The position numbers and the translations under genes were made by a program. The notes beneath the pieces were generated by a model. The model was given only the letters and a program-made list of their open reading frames with translations. It was not told where the DNA came from and did not search any database. DNA of 64,000 nucleotides from Parabacteroides sp900760525. Lineage in GTDB: Bacteria; Bacteroidota; Bacteroidia; Bacteroidales; Tannerellaceae. Shown here piece after piece: positions 26,660 through 34,989 of this stretch; position 1 is the stretch's first letter, and every line of letters starts with the position of its first letter. The stretch lies in the NCBI RefSeq assembly GCF_049860805.1, contig NZ_CP187555.1, positions 1,302,001 through 1,366,000 of the forward strand. Direction: 5' to 3'.

Positions 26660-27478
26660 ATGAAGCTTAAATTATCCTTTTTGGCCCTTTTTACCCTGTT
26701 AGCCATTTCGGCAAAAGGGGCGGTTGTCGATACGTTGGCTGTTTATAGCGAGGCAATGAAGAAAAATGTCCAGGTCGTTGTCGTTTCTCCGGAGAATAAT
26801 CGTGTGCCCAAACCGGTTATCTACCTGTTGCACGGATATGGCGGGAATGCGAAAACCTGGATTTCTATGAAGCCGGAGTTGAAAGATTTTGCAGACCGCG
26901 ACGGCCTGATCTTTGTCTGTCCCGACGGCAAGAACAGTTGGTATTGGGACAGCCCGAAAGATCCGTCCTACCGTTATGAGACATTCGTCACTTCTGAATT
27001 AGTCAAGTATATCGATTCCAAATATCCGACAGTGAAAGATCGCTCCGGCCGTGCTATTACAGGGTTGAGCATGGGTGGACACGGAGCTATGTGGCTATCT
27101 TTCCGTCATAAGGATGTGTTTGGCGCCGCCGGAAGCACGAGTGGCGGAGTCGATATCCGTCCGTTCCCCAACAACTGGGAAATGAGCAAGCAGCTCGGAA
27201 ACGAGAGCGACAATCAGGAGGTCTGGAACCGTCACACGGCAATCATGCAGATCGACCGTATCAAAAACGGCGAGCTGGCTATTATCTTCGATTGCGGTTA
27301 CAGCGATTTCTTTTTCGAAGTGAATAACGACTTCCACCAAAAACTGTTGAAATATAAGATCGACCATGATTTCCTGGTCCGTCCCGGATCGCATAACGGG
27401 GAGTATTGGAAGAACTCGATGGATTATCAGATCATCTTCTTCAAGAAGTTCTTCGATAAAAACAAAGGAAAGAATTAG
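26660..27478 (+). CDS. Exported esterase (esterase D/Fes-like alpha/beta hydrolase)
   Basis: 272 residues with a signal peptide (about 1-20). Esterase fold: nucleophile elbow GLSMGGHG with Ser137, oxyanion region YLLHGYGGN near residue 55, and a C-terminal catalytic histidine in GSHNGEYW. This is the feruloyl/acetyl-xylan esterase and S-formylglutathione hydrolase superfamily. An exported member in this phylum typically removes acyl groups from glycans, but the substrate is unknown. A strong terminator follows. Confidence 0.85.
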   Translation: MKLKLSFLALFTLLAISAKGAVVDTLAVYSEAMKKNVQVVVVSPENNRVPKPVIYLLHGYGGNAKTWISMKPELKDFADRDGLIFVCPDGKNSWYWDSPKDPSYRYETFVTSELVKYIDSKYPTVKDRSGRAITGLSMGGHGAMWLSFRHKDVFGAAGSTSGGVDIRPFPNNWEMSKQLGNESDNQEVWNRHTAIMQIDRIKNGELAIIFDCGYSDFFFEVNNDFHQKLLKYKIDHDFLVRPGSHNGEYWKNSMDYQIIFFKKFFDKNKGKN

Positions 27479-27495
27479 CCAGGTATGGTCTGATT

Positions 27496-27536
27496 GCAAA
27501 ACACCTATGTTTTTCCGCGAAACATAGGTGTTTTGC
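27496..27536. terminator. Perfect 17-bp bidirectional terminator
   Basis: 27496-27512 (GCAAAACACCTATGTTT) is exactly complementary to 27520-27536, with a 7-base loop. A and T runs on both sides allow termination of the esterase on the plus strand and fhs on the minus strand. Confidence 0.9.
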
Positions 27537-27560
27537 ATATAAGGATATGGAGGCTCTTTT

Positions 27561-29228
27561 TTAGCTCAACCCTTCTATCACGCCGTTCACGATGTCGATA
27601 CGTTTTGCCTGCGGGTCTTTCGGCAATCCCGGCATACGCATGATCTCGCCCATGACAACGACGATCATCTCCGCACCGTTGTTGATGATGATGTCACGCA
27701 CTTTCAACTCGAAATTCTTGGCTACCCCGTATGCTTTCGGGTCGGAAGAGAACGAATACTGCGTCTTGGCTATACAGATCGGGTAGTGGGAGATGCCGAG
27801 GCTTTCGATCTGTTTGATTTTCTTGTCCGCCAATGTCGTGTAGACAACGGAGGCCGCCCCGTAGATCTGTTCGGATACCTTTTTGATTTTCTCGCGGATC
27901 GGTTCGCTGTCTTCGTATATATATTTAAGCGGGGCGGAAGGTTTCTTCTCGATCGTGTCGACCACCAGTTTCGCCAGCTCTGCGCCCCCGTCGCCTCCGT
28001 CGGCAAATACGTTATTCATGCAGAAGCCTACGCCTATCTCGCGGCAATGTTCTGCCACCAGAGCGATTTCTTCGTCCGTATCGGATGCATACCTATTGAA
28101 AGTGACGATCACTTCCTGACCGAAACGTTTCATATTTTCAACATGCTTGTCCAGGTTAGCAAAGCCGTTTTTAAGACCTTCGATATTCTGTTCCTTGATC
28201 TTGTCTTCCGGTACTCCTCCATGTAGCTTCAAACTCTGGGCCGTTGCCACGATAACCGTCAGCTTCGGCGTCAATCCGGCTTTCCGGCATTTGATGTCGA
28301 AAAACTTTTCGGCTCCCAGATCTGCACCGAAACCGGCTTCCGTAATGACATAATCGCCATACGTCAGCGCCATCTTGGTAGCCAGGACGGAGTTGCAACC
28401 GTGTGCGATGTTGGCGAATGGGCCTCCGTGTACGAATGCAGCCGTGTTCTCGGTTGTCTGCACTAAGTTGGGCAAGAGGGCGTCTTTCAGCAATACCGTA
28501 ATCGCTCCGGCTACGCCCAGATCGTTAACGGTGAAGGGCTTGTCGTCGTTCGTATACCCCAGCAGAATATTGCCGACACGGCGTTTCAGGTCCTCGATGT
28601 CCGTTGCCAGGCAAAGGATCGCCATGATTTCCGAAGCGGGCGTGATGTCGAAGCCCGTCTCCGTCGGTACGCCGTTGGCCGATCCGCCCAGGCCGGAAAC
28701 GATGTTGCGCAGGCTGCGGTCGTTTACGTCCAGGACGCGTTTCCATTTAATCTCTTTCAGACCTTCACAGGTGTTACGTGTCTGGTAGATGTAGTTATCC
28801 AGCAGCGCCGTGATCATATTGTGGGCGGAAGTAACAGCATGGAAGTCTCCCGTAAAATGCAGGTTGATGTTTTCCATCGGCAACACTTGCGAGTAGCCCC
28901 CTCCGGCAGCTCCGCCCTTCATACCGAAGCACGGGCCTAATGAGGGTTCGCGCAAGGCGACGATCGCCTTTTTACCGATCTTGTTCAGTCCCAATGCCAG
29001 CCCGATCGAAACGGTCGTCTTGCCGATACCGGCTTTCGTAGGGGTGATGGCTGTGACCAGGATAAGATTGTGTTGTTTGATTTTCTCTTCGTCAATCAGA
29101 TGGAGAGGTATTTTGGCGATGTATCTGCCGTAATTCTGAACTTCTTCGCGCGGGATGCCTAATCCGGTTGCGATTTCTTTTATCTTGCGCAGAGAAATCT
29201 CTCTTGCAATTTCTATGTCCGATTTCAT
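27561..29228 (-). CDS. fhs: Formate-tetrahydrofolate ligase
   Basis: 555 residues, the usual length. ATP-binding motif PTKAGIGKTTVSIGL and the family segments EPSLGPCFGMKGGAAGGGYS, FTGDFHAVTSAHN and FVHGGPFANIAHGCNS are all present. It makes 10-formyltetrahydrofolate from formate, ATP and tetrahydrofolate, feeding purine and one-carbon metabolism. It has its own minus-strand -7 box and a shared terminator, so it is probably monocistronic. Confidence 0.97.
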   Translation of the reverse strand: MKSDIEIAREISLRKIKEIATGLGIPREEVQNYGRYIAKIPLHLIDEEKIKQHNLILVTAITPTKAGIGKTTVSIGLALGLNKIGKKAIVALREPSLGPCFGMKGGAAGGGYSQVLPMENINLHFTGDFHAVTSAHNMITALLDNYIYQTRNTCEGLKEIKWKRVLDVNDRSLRNIVSGLGGSANGVPTETGFDITPASEIMAILCLATDIEDLKRRVGNILLGYTNDDKPFTVNDLGVAGAITVLLKDALLPNLVQTTENTAAFVHGGPFANIAHGCNSVLATKMALTYGDYVITEAGFGADLGAEKFFDIKCRKAGLTPKLTVIVATAQSLKLHGGVPEDKIKEQNIEGLKNGFANLDKHVENMKRFGQEVIVTFNRYASDTDEEIALVAEHCREIGVGFCMNNVFADGGDGGAELAKLVVDTIEKKPSAPLKYIYEDSEPIREKIKKVSEQIYGAASVVYTTLADKKIKQIESLGISHYPICIAKTQYSFSSDPKAYGVAKNFELKVRDIIINNGAEMIVVVMGEIMRMPGLPKDPQAKRIDIVNGVIEGLS

Positions 29229-29253
29229 GTCTTATGTAAGTTTAAGTGGAAAA

Positions 29254-29261
29254 CAAAAGTA
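29254..29261 (-). promoter_or_regulatory. -7 promoter box (minus strand TACTTTTG)
   Basis: Plus-strand CAAAAGTA, 25 bases ahead of the fhs start. Confidence 0.55.
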
Positions 29262-29310
29262 AATATATTTTTATATAATAACAAAATGAAAGGTCAAGTA
29301 GTTTTAGATA

Positions 29311-30009
29311 TTATTGAATGATCATCAGGGAAAAGTATGGGAATATTTTTTCCTGAATTTGTTTACGGTCGGAGGTATAAAACTCTTTTCCGGTCCCCAC
29401 ATTTTCGAAATAGTGGAAGTTCACCTGCGGATGTAACCGGATGCAGGTATGGACGGCCTCCACGCATTGGGACAGCTTCATGATGACGACCACATAACCG
29501 GCCTCGATCTTTTCCGACAATTCTTCCGCCGTCAGCATTCCGGGTATGACGATGATCTGTTCTTCCTGTTTGACGATATGCAAGCCGGCCAAAGCACCTG
29601 CCGCAATGAAGGCGGGGATTCCGGCGGTTCGTTCCACTTCGATCCGGTTCTCCCTGAATTTGTCATATATATATTGTATGGATGAATAGAACCCGGCATC
29701 GCCTTCCGCCACAATGACCACCTTTTTCCCTTCATGCCAGGCGGAAACAGCCTTTTCATACAAGGCGTCGTAGGCTTTCCTGGCTTCGGTGCGGTCTTTG
29801 CTCATCGGGAGCGTGAAGAGCCGGATTGCGGATTCACCGATTTCCAGTTCCTCGATAATATGGGCTGCGCGGGAGAGGGGTTGCCCGCTTTTGTTCATGG
29901 TGGCAGGGCAATAGATGATATCGGCCTGTTGTAGCTTTTTCAAGCCTTTCAGGGTGATCAGTTCCGGTTCTCCCGGGCCGAGCGATACGAAGCAGATGGG
30001 GTACGACAT
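29311..30009 (-). CDS. cobI: Precorrin-2 / cobalt-factor II C20-methyltransferase
   Basis: 232 residues of the tetrapyrrole methylase fold: VSLGPGEPELITLKGL at the N-terminus, AEGDAGFYSS and the SAM-binding AGIPAFIAAGALAGL. This is the CobI/CbiL subgroup that adds the C20 methyl of cobalamin. It lies apart from the remaining corrin genes, on the other side of the B12 uptake operon. No cobalamin riboswitch is visible in front of it. Confidence 0.88.
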   Translation of the reverse strand: MSYPICFVSLGPGEPELITLKGLKKLQQADIIYCPATMNKSGQPLSRAAHIIEELEIGESAIRLFTLPMSKDRTEARKAYDALYEKAVSAWHEGKKVVIVAEGDAGFYSSIQYIYDKFRENRIEVERTAGIPAFIAAGALAGLHIVKQEEQIIVIPGMLTAEELSEKIEAGYVVVIMKLSQCVEAVHTCIRLHPQVNFHYFENVGTGKEFYTSDRKQIQEKIFPYFSLMIIQ

Positions 30010-30142
30010 TATGCGTTTTATTTATTTGGTGCGCAAAAGTGAGGAAAATCGCGGAACTTTCCAAATCCGCATTCCACAATTGTGGGGATAATATCCACAC
30101 TCCCCGTTCTACAGGCTTTAATGTCCCGTTTGTTTCATCAGG

Positions 30143-30200
30143 TTGAAACTATCGTTTCAAGCGGAGACACTTTTGTTTCTGATATTGAAACTAAAGTGTC
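30143..30200. repeat. Two adjacent inverted repeats based on GAAAC/GTTTC
   Basis: The first palindrome, TTGAAAC-TATC-GTTTCAA, is at 30143-30160. The second has arms 30166-30179 (GACACTTTTGTTTC) and 30187-30200, 13 of 14 pairs with a 7-base loop. Two direct copies of ATTTACGGAG follow at about 30214-30242. The block lies in the 325-base gap between divergent cobI and the small exported protein and is a candidate operator or intergenic element. Confidence 0.55.
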
Positions 30201-30334
30201 CTGCAAGGGAAACATTTACGGAGTTATGGAGAGTATTTACGGAGAAAGAGACCGTTTTTATGTTCTTTGGCATATAATTTGTATTTAATGGGGCGATTAG
30301 AAAAAGGTAAATAGATTGTTTAAAATTTTAGGTT

Positions 30335-30697
30335 ATGAAGAAGTTGGTATTAATGGTGACTATGGTGGTTTCATGTGTCTTTATGTCTCAAAACGGTTAT
30401 GCGCAGGCAGGACAAGACGGGAATACGGATATCGATATGTTGAGTATGAAAAATTTCTATGCCGTCGATATCGTCGATGTGGATCTTGCCGCACAGGAAG
30501 CAATTTACAATGCGTATGAGAATTGCCTGATCAAAGAAGTGTACAAATCGAATGGCAGCGGCAGCCCTATCCAGTATAAAGTCTCTCTCGAAACGACCGA
30601 TCAGCGAAACCTGGTTGTTGCTTTCGACGAAAGCGGCCGTGTACTGAAGGTCATGCCGGAAGACGAATATCTGGCAGCCCGTAAGGAAAACAGATAA
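30335..30697 (+). CDS. Small exported protein, unrecognised
   Basis: 120 residues with a cleavable signal peptide (about 1-24, ending GYAQA). The mature part is mixed and beta-rich, with VSLETTDQRNLVVAFDESGRVL near the end, which resembles a single small PepSY-like beta unit, but I cannot assign a family with confidence. The long upstream region contains palindromes that may regulate it. A B12-riboswitch operon follows with its own promoter. Confidence 0.65.
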   Translation: MKKLVLMVTMVVSCVFMSQNGYAQAGQDGNTDIDMLSMKNFYAVDIVDVDLAAQEAIYNAYENCLIKEVYKSNGSGSPIQYKVSLETTDQRNLVVAFDESGRVLKVMPEDEYLAARKENR

Positions 30698-30723
30698 ATC
30701 ATCATTCTTTCTTCTTTTTTTAT

Positions 30724-30731
30724 TACTTTTG
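30724..30731 (+). promoter_or_regulatory. -7 promoter box TACTTTTG
   Basis: TAnnTTTG match directly ahead of the cobalamin riboswitch. Confidence 0.6.
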
Positions 30732-30738
30732 CCGCTGA

Positions 30739-30912
30739 AACAGGTTCTGTTATCCTTTTCTGGATATGGGATTAAAAGGGAACCGGGTGGAAATCCCGGA
30801 CAGACCACGCTGCTGTGAAACTTCGGGAACATACCGGCAATACTCTATGCCACTGATCGGGGGATCGGGAAGGTGTCCGGGATGGAAGTAAGTCAGAAGA
30901 CCTGCCGTTTCG
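30739..30912 (+). promoter_or_regulatory. Cobalamin (B12) riboswitch
   Basis: Core elements occur in the expected order: GGGTGGAAATCCCGG at about 30785, CAGACCACGCTGCTGTGAAA, GCCACTG at about 30849, GGGAAGG, and the B12 box AAGTAAGTCAGAAGACCTGCC at about 30887-30906. Binding of adenosylcobalamin represses the downstream genes. The ATG of btuF lies about 65 bases after the aptamer; that stretch is the expression platform and probably hides the translation start when ligand is bound. Confidence 0.95.
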
Positions 30913-30978
30913 GTTTGGAAGAGTTTTGTCCTCGTGGGGCGGACAAGGTTGCCCGGTTGTAATAAAATAATATTGAAT

Positions 30979-32139
30979 ATGAAAAAATGCCTGGCAGGGT
31001 GTTACCTGCTCATGTCGTTGTGTGTCGCATCTTCGTGTACGACTAAAAACAATCAACAGACCGGTAAGGTGGAGACGGCGGAAGAAAGCACGTTCTCCGG
31101 TGTCCGTATCGTACCGGGGTATGCCCGTGGTTTCGAATTGTCCTATCGGGACGGATATGTCTTGGTGGATATCCGGGACCCGCAGAATGAGGAGAGCACG
31201 ACTTTCCATTATGCACTTGTCAGGAGAGGGATGAAACCGGCCGGCATCCCCGGATCATATACCGTGATCGAGACACCCATCAGGAGTGTTATCTGCATGA
31301 CCTCTTTGCAGTTGTCCAATTTTATCAAGATGGGCGAACTGGACAAGGTAGTAGGAGTGACCAGCACCCGGCATCTGTTCAATAAGGAGATGAACGAACG
31401 CCTGGAGAGTGGAAAGACCGCCAAGATCGGCATAGAAGGGAATTTTGACAACGAAGTGATCATGAGCATGAACCCCGACCTGATCCTTGTCTCGCCTTTC
31501 AAACGGGGCGGGTATGAGACATTGAAGGATGTCGGCATCCCTCTGATCCCGCATTTAGGTTATAAGGAGATGACGCCGCTGGGACAGGCGGAATGGGTGA
31601 AGTTCGTCGGCTTGTTGTTAGGACAGGAGCAAAAGGCGAACGAAACGTTCGACGCCATCGCGATGCGTTATAATGAATTGAAGGAACTAACGGCGGAAGG
31701 AAAGGTGAAGAAGCGCCCGGTCGTGCTGAGCGGTGAGATGCGGGGCGGGAACTGGTATGCCGTGGGAGGGGAGAGCTTCCTCGCCCAACTGTTCGAGGAT
31801 GCCGGAGCCGACTATTTCCTGAAAGACGACAAACGCTCGGGAGGTGTGACGCTTGACTTCGAAACTGTCTACAACCAAGGTGACGAAGCCGACTATTGGC
31901 GCATCGTGAACAGCTATCCGGGCACATTCAGCTATGAGGCGCTGAAGGAGCAGGACCCGCGTTATGCCGATTTCCGTGCTTTCAAGGAGAAAGGGATTAT
32001 CTATTGCAATATGAAAGATACGCCTTTTTATGAAAGTATGCCGACCGAGCCGGAGGTCGTGTTGGCCGACCTGTTGTATATATTCCATCCGGACCTGCTG
32101 CCCGATCATACTCCCGTTTATTATGCCCGACTCAAATAA
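30979..32139 (+). CDS. btuF: Cobalamin ABC transporter substrate-binding lipoprotein (BtuF-like)
   Basis: 386 residues from ATG 30979. The lipobox ASSC lies at about residue 20 and a periplasmic-binding TroA/BtuF-like domain fills the rest (LDKVVGVTSTRHLFN, MNPDLILVSPF, VVLSGEMRGGNWYAVGG). Proteins of this family capture B12 or ferric chelates in the periplasm; the cobalamin riboswitch directly upstream selects B12. BtuC- and BtuD-like genes follow on the same strand with minimal spacing. Confidence 0.88.
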   Translation: MKKCLAGCYLLMSLCVASSCTTKNNQQTGKVETAEESTFSGVRIVPGYARGFELSYRDGYVLVDIRDPQNEESTTFHYALVRRGMKPAGIPGSYTVIETPIRSVICMTSLQLSNFIKMGELDKVVGVTSTRHLFNKEMNERLESGKTAKIGIEGNFDNEVIMSMNPDLILVSPFKRGGYETLKDVGIPLIPHLGYKEMTPLGQAEWVKFVGLLLGQEQKANETFDAIAMRYNELKELTAEGKVKKRPVVLSGEMRGGNWYAVGGESFLAQLFEDAGADYFLKDDKRSGGVTLDFETVYNQGDEADYWRIVNSYPGTFSYEALKEQDPRYADFRAFKEKGIIYCNMKDTPFYESMPTEPEVVLADLLYIFHPDLLPDHTPVYYARLK

Positions 32140-32148
32140 GTTGCACGA

Positions 32149-33186
32149 ATGAGACATTCCACTACTTTTCTGATGTTGCTCATCGTAGCGTCTATCTTAG
32201 CCCTGATGTTCCTGAACCTGGTGCTGGGATCGGTGTCTATTCCTTTGAAGTCTGTCTGGAACATTGTCTGCGGATTGGGAGACGAGCCGGTGACCTGGCA
32301 GAATATCGTCTGGAAATCACGTCTCCCGCAGGCGTTGACAGCCTTAGTGGCGGGAGCGGGCCTGGCGATAAGCGGCTTGCAGATGCAGACTGTTTTCCGG
32401 AATCCGCTGGCGGGTCCATCCGTGCTGGGGATCAGTTCCGGAGCGAGTATGGGCGTGGCTTTTGTGGTGCTGTTGAGCGGTAGCCTCGGAGGGGTGGCAC
32501 TTAGCAAATTAGGGTTTATGGGAGAGATCGCGCTTTCGATTGCGGCTGTGATCGGTTCACTGTCGGTGATGGCGTTGATCGTATATGTGTCGCAGAAGGT
32601 GAAGGGGAACGTGACTTTGCTGATTATCGGTGTGATGATCGGCTACGTGGCGAATGCGGTGATCGGCGTGCTGAAGTTCTTCAGTGTGGAGGAAGATATT
32701 CGCGCCTACGTGATCTGGGGCTTAGGCAGTTTCTCCCGTGTTTCCGGCAATCAGATGATGCTGTTTGTCGCGATCATGGCGATTCTGATCCCTTTGTCAT
32801 TCCTGCTGATCAAGACACTGAACCTAATGCTGCTCGGTGACGGTTATGCCCGTAACTTGGGGCTGAATATCAAGCGGGCACGTCTTCTGGTTATCACCTC
32901 GGCAGGAGTGTTGACGGCGATCGTGACGGCCTATTGCGGACCGGTCATCTTTCTGGGCCTGGCTGTCCCGCACCTTTGCCGGGCTATTTTCCAGACGTCC
33001 GACCACCGGGTATTGATGCCTGCCGTTCTGTTTGCCGGTGCTGCGCTGGCACTCGCCTGCAACCTGATCGCCCGGATGCCCGGCTTCGAAGGGGCTTTGC
33101 CGGTCAACTCGGTGACTGCCTTAGTTGGAGCCCCGGTAGTGGCTTCCGTGCTATTCAGCAAACGTAAGAACGAACTGAACGAATGA
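32149..33186 (+). CDS. btuC: Cobalamin ABC transporter permease (BtuC-like)
   Basis: 345 residues of the FecCD/BtuC family with about ten membrane helices. Typical motifs are FRNPLAGPSVLGISSGA and, near the C-terminus, GPVIFLGLAVPHLCR, the cytoplasmic coupling helix that meets the ATPase. It starts 9 bases after btuF and overlaps the ATPase gene. It forms the inner-membrane channel for B12 import. Confidence 0.92.
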   Translation: MRHSTTFLMLLIVASILALMFLNLVLGSVSIPLKSVWNIVCGLGDEPVTWQNIVWKSRLPQALTALVAGAGLAISGLQMQTVFRNPLAGPSVLGISSGASMGVAFVVLLSGSLGGVALSKLGFMGEIALSIAAVIGSLSVMALIVYVSQKVKGNVTLLIIGVMIGYVANAVIGVLKFFSVEEDIRAYVIWGLGSFSRVSGNQMMLFVAIMAILIPLSFLLIKTLNLMLLGDGYARNLGLNIKRARLLVITSAGVLTAIVTAYCGPVIFLGLAVPHLCRAIFQTSDHRVLMPAVLFAGAALALACNLIARMPGFEGALPVNSVTALVGAPVVASVLFSKRKNELNE

Positions 33187-34193
33187 TGAAGCAAGACACG
33201 ATTCATATAAACGACCTTTCGATCGGCTACCGGACGAAGAACGATACAAAGTTGGTGGCGAGCCATATACAGGCCCGGATCTATAGTGGTGAATTAACTT
33301 GTCTTTTAGGGGCGAACGGGGTCGGTAAGTCGACGCTCTTACGCACGTTGTCGGCTTTTCAGCCGAAGTTGGGAGGTGAGATCGCCGTCTTGGGACGTGA
33401 TATGGACAGCTATTCGGACAAAGAGTTAAGCGCAACGATCGGTGTTGTCCTGACGGAGAAATGCGATATCCGGAATATGTCCGTACGCGAACTGGTCGAG
33501 ATGGGACGCAGTCCCTACACCGGTTTCTGGGGGCGGTTGGGCAAGGAGGATAAGCAGGTCGTGGAAGAGTCGATCGCCCTGGTACGGATCGAGAACCTGG
33601 CTTACCGCATGGTGCATACTCTCTCGGACGGGGAGCGGCAGAAGGTCATGATCGCTAAAGCACTGGCCCAGGAAACACCTGTGATCTTCTTAGACGAACC
33701 GACCGCTTTCCTTGATTTCCCAAGCAAGGTGGAGATCATGCAATTGCTCCATCATCTGACACGAAGCACGAATAAGACGATTTTCCTCTCCACGCACGAC
33801 CTCGAACTGGCGCTCCAGATAGCTGACAAGATCTGGCTGATGGACCGGACGAACGGGATTACGACCGGTACGCCCGAAGATCTTGCCCTGAGCGGATACC
33901 TGAGCGGCTTCTTTGCCCGCAAGGGAATCGTGTTCGACACGGAGACTGGCTTGTTTCGTATCGATAACCAGTATTCGAAAGAGATACGTCTGACCGGTCA
34001 CGGACAGAAATATGCGATGGTCCGTAAGGCGCTCCAGCGGAACGGCATACGGGCCGGCCGGCATATCGAATCGTCCATGTGGATCGAAACAGGCGATCTG
34101 CCTTCCGGTTCCGTATTCCTGATCCACCACCCCGACGGGTGTACGCAGACAGCCAATACTATAGAATCCCTTTTGCAGCAGCTTTCCGTCTGA
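33183..34193 (+). CDS. btuD: Cobalamin ABC transporter ATPase (BtuD-like)
   Basis: 336 residues. Walker A GANGVGKST, signature LSDGERQKV (ABC signature with D in place of G), Walker B VIFLDEPTA and H-loop STHDLE. About 80 extra C-terminal residues (from about 255) of unknown role extend beyond the roughly 250-residue core, as in other Bacteroidales BtuD homologues. It overlaps the permease stop by 4 bases, indicating translational coupling. Confidence 0.92.
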   Translation: MMKQDTIHINDLSIGYRTKNDTKLVASHIQARIYSGELTCLLGANGVGKSTLLRTLSAFQPKLGGEIAVLGRDMDSYSDKELSATIGVVLTEKCDIRNMSVRELVEMGRSPYTGFWGRLGKEDKQVVEESIALVRIENLAYRMVHTLSDGERQKVMIAKALAQETPVIFLDEPTAFLDFPSKVEIMQLLHHLTRSTNKTIFLSTHDLELALQIADKIWLMDRTNGITTGTPEDLALSGYLSGFFARKGIVFDTETGLFRIDNQYSKEIRLTGHGQKYAMVRKALQRNGIRAGRHIESSMWIETGDLPSGSVFLIHHPDGCTQTANTIESLLQQLSV

Positions 34194-34314
34194 CAAAAAA
34201 AACTAAAAGGAAAAACTTTTCCCGCTTCGTTTGTTATTTCTATCTAAGAACGACAGAGTCCGTAAGGTGACAAATCATCATCATCCTCCCGAAACTTGAA
34301 TAAAATTAAACGAT

Positions 34315-34989
34315 ATGAAAAAGTATTTCCTTTATGCCTCCCTGCTGTTTGCCGGCGTACTTACCGCTTGCGATAACGATGATTCGGACGGGATCGACCC
34401 GTCGATTCCTTTTTACCAGAATCTGGGTGTCGAATATAATGTCACGCAGAACCATACCCATATAGGTGCAAACTTCAATAAGTATAACAGCGAAGGGGCC
34501 AACCTGCGCCTGCCAGCCAAGAGCATTCTCTTTAACGGGAAAGAACCGGACTTTCTGGGGATGGGGACCTATATGTATATGCTGTCGGAAACCGGGCTGG
34601 ATCCGGTCACGTTCACCTTCACCCGCTGGAAAGACCAGGTTTACACAAACAAGGCTTCTATCGACGATGTCGATCCGATTGCACTCCCCGAATCCCTGAC
34701 GGCTATCAAAGGTAATGGCGAAACCGTTATCACCTGGGTGGGAAAGCCTATCGGAAAGGACGAGTATGTCCAAGCTCACCTGACCTATAGCGGCGGTGTC
34801 TATGATATCAACAACACGCAGGAAGGGGCGACCTTCATCACGCTGAACTTTACGAACCCGACCTCTGTCGCCAAAGGAACTTTATTCCTGAGCCGCGTCA
34901 AGAAACTCTCCTTGCAGGAGAGCAATGGCGATGCGGGAGGAAAGATCGATGTATCCTACGTGCAGAACAAGGACGTTACGTTTGAATAA
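34315..34989 (+). CDS. Lipoprotein of the B12 uptake locus, unrecognised
   Basis: 224 residues. Lipobox GVLTAC has Cys at residue 19, followed by DNDDSDG, an acidic sequence of the type that sends Bacteroidales lipoproteins to the cell surface. The mature part is beta-rich with many aromatic residues and belongs to no family I can name. It follows the riboswitch-led transporter genes by 121 bases on the same strand and might capture cobalamin or its analogues at the surface, but that is contextual inference. It ends with no gap before the convergent cbiJ-cbiD gene. Confidence 0.7.
   Translation: MKKYFLYASLLFAGVLTACDNDDSDGIDPSIPFYQNLGVEYNVTQNHTHIGANFNKYNSEGANLRLPAKSILFNGKEPDFLGMGTYMYMLSETGLDPVTFTFTRWKDQVYTNKASIDDVDPIALPESLTAIKGNGETVITWVGKPIGKDEYVQAHLTYSGGVYDINNTQEGATFITLNFTNPTSVAKGTLFLSRVKKLSLQESNGDAGGKIDVSYVQNKDVTFE

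Noticed and set aside
30371..30832. Minus-strand open frame across the small exported gene and riboswitch
   Set aside because: It is antisense to a clear riboswitch and a signal-peptide-bearing gene and has no coding evidence.
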